Shown here: in pieces, positions 63,131-64,000 of the stretch
Numbering within the stretch: position 1 is the stretch's first letter
Layout of the letters: the number at the start of each line of letters is the position of its first letter
Source: Okapia johnstoni
Taxonomy: Eukaryota > Chordata > Mammalia > Artiodactyla > Giraffidae
DNA length: 64,000 bases
Direction of reading: 5' to 3'
Assembly: GCA_024291935.2 (NCBI GenBank)
Contig: CM044316.1
Location: 71,502,501-71,566,500 of the forward strand
Made by a program: the position numbers and the translations under genes
The notes under the pieces: generated by a model
Database searches by the model: none
Seen by the model: the letters and a program-made list of their open reading frames with translations, nothing else
Told to the model about the DNA's origin: nothing

Positions 63131-63479
63131 TGGGGGAGCACATTGTCTTTAGGAGTGCTCCCTAAGTCCCTGTCCTCCTTCTGTTCACGTGGTGGACTGC
63201 CTCTCATATCTCCTGAGTATGAATTGATTTGACCAGTGAGACATAAGTAGCAACGGGTGAAGGACGTTAACAGGGCATGACTTGCCGTTTTCCCTACTCT
63301 TCAGACAGTGGAGTCCACATAGAAGAGGCCCCTGAGGATGCATCTGGATCAGAACAGCATGGGCCAGAGCCCACAGCTAACCCAGAGACTCTGCTGCTGT
63401 AACCCTGAAATGTGAGAGTTGTTTGTCATTGAGGCCTTCCCTAGGTTGTTCCGACTAATGTAGCAGTGTTCTGGATGAG

Positions 63480-63830
63480 GGGACAGCAATACCAAGGCCC
63501 TTGGCTATGAGTGCACCTGGCATGTCTGAGGAACAGTGCAGAGGCTGTGTGGAGCAGATCGGGCAGGAGAGTCCTGAGATATCAGAAAGGTGATACAGGG
63601 TGAGACAGGCTGTGCAGGGCCTTCAAAGCCATTGTAAGGACTTTTGCTTTTAATCTGAGTGAAATGGGGAATTGGGGGCTTTTGAGCAGAGGAAAGATAA
63701 GATTTGCATTGCATTTCAAAAGGATCATTCTAGTCGCTCTATTGAAAATAGGTTGCAGGGGGCAAAGTGCAAGAAAGGGAGTAAGGAGACCATTGCAGGT
63801 CATGGTATGCTTTCCTGATGGAACCCAAGG
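63480..63830 (-). repeat. L2 LINE fragment, antisense
   Basis: 'aataccaaggcccttggcta', 'gtgcagggccttcaaagcca', 'ctgagtgaaatggggaattg' and 'ttcaaaaggatcattctagt' follow antisense L2 order. Confidence 0.7.
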
Positions 63831-64000
63831 TTTCTGGGAAACAGGGCATGGAAGCAGGGGTGGACCCAATCACTGCCACTTATGCTACTTGGGAAATGTA
63901 TGATTCTAGTCCTTGCAACTCACAGCTCAGGGATTCGTGAGTGTATATCTCCTGGTTCCTAAAGAGGGACACTTCTGCTTGGGGAGTCCAGCAAGAATTC

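Larger units (their letters stand above)
54640..64000. other. Region upstream of ACOT12
   Basis: No exon recognised. Repeats found: MIR (54645-54725), T18 run (54916-54933), MLT1 LTR (55960-56310), Bov-tA (58095), MIR (58690), BovB (58893, 61867), L2 (59290, 62870, 63480) and (TG)24. The stretches 54960-55950, 56320-58090 and 59940-61860 hold nothing I can name. Confidence 0.7.

Noticed and set aside
62815..63207. 130-residue minus-strand frame with a His/Thr repeat
   Set aside because: The repeat is the (TG)24 microsatellite, and the flanks are antisense L2.
54640..64000. Possible exons of SSBP2, the expected next gene
   Set aside because: No frame resembling SSBP2 was seen. In human the neighbouring gene begins further away than this window reaches.

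Overview
The window is ordinary mammalian nuclear DNA from a bovid or other pecoran ruminant, most likely cattle or a close relative. The interspersed repeats show this: many copies of BovB (RTE) 3' ends, Bov-tA SINEs and tRNA-Glu-type CHR SINEs, on a background of old L1, L2, MIR and MLT1 copies. Almost every open frame in the window is a chance frame inside a repeat or an intron. Two genes can be read exon by exon, and they lie tail to tail.

Positions 1-6160 (+ strand) hold the 3' part of ZCCHC9. There are four coding exons (1528-1678, 1993-2085, 4235-4303, 5572-5690), which encode four CCHC zinc knuckles and the C-terminal tail. A 3' UTR follows with an AATAAA signal at 6135. The 5' exons lie left of the window. 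From 6161 to about 15290 is intergenic DNA made largely of L2, BovB, Bov-tA and CHR copies.

Positions 15464-54429 (- strand) hold the whole coding region of ACOT12, a cytosolic acetyl-CoA thioesterase. I placed 15 coding exons with exact GT/AG boundaries. They sum to 1671 bases, which is 556 codons plus a stop, with no frameshift or premature stop. Exons 1-5 carry the first hotdog domain, exons 6-8 the second, and exons 9-15 the START lipid-binding domain. Exon 1 sits in a CpG-rich island (about 54030-54640). The introns hold most of the younger repeats, including an internally deleted L1 with its target-site duplication in intron 11.

Positions 54640-64000 lie upstream of ACOT12. I see no exon there, only MIR, MLT1, Bov-tA, BovB and L2 copies and a (TG)24 microsatellite.

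I found no novel genetic system. The points most worth a second look are unusual splice sites in ACOT12 (exon 6 donor, exon 2 and 9 acceptors), exons in both genes that could be skipped in frame, residue differences in bovid ACOT12, and the structure of the intron 11 L1.
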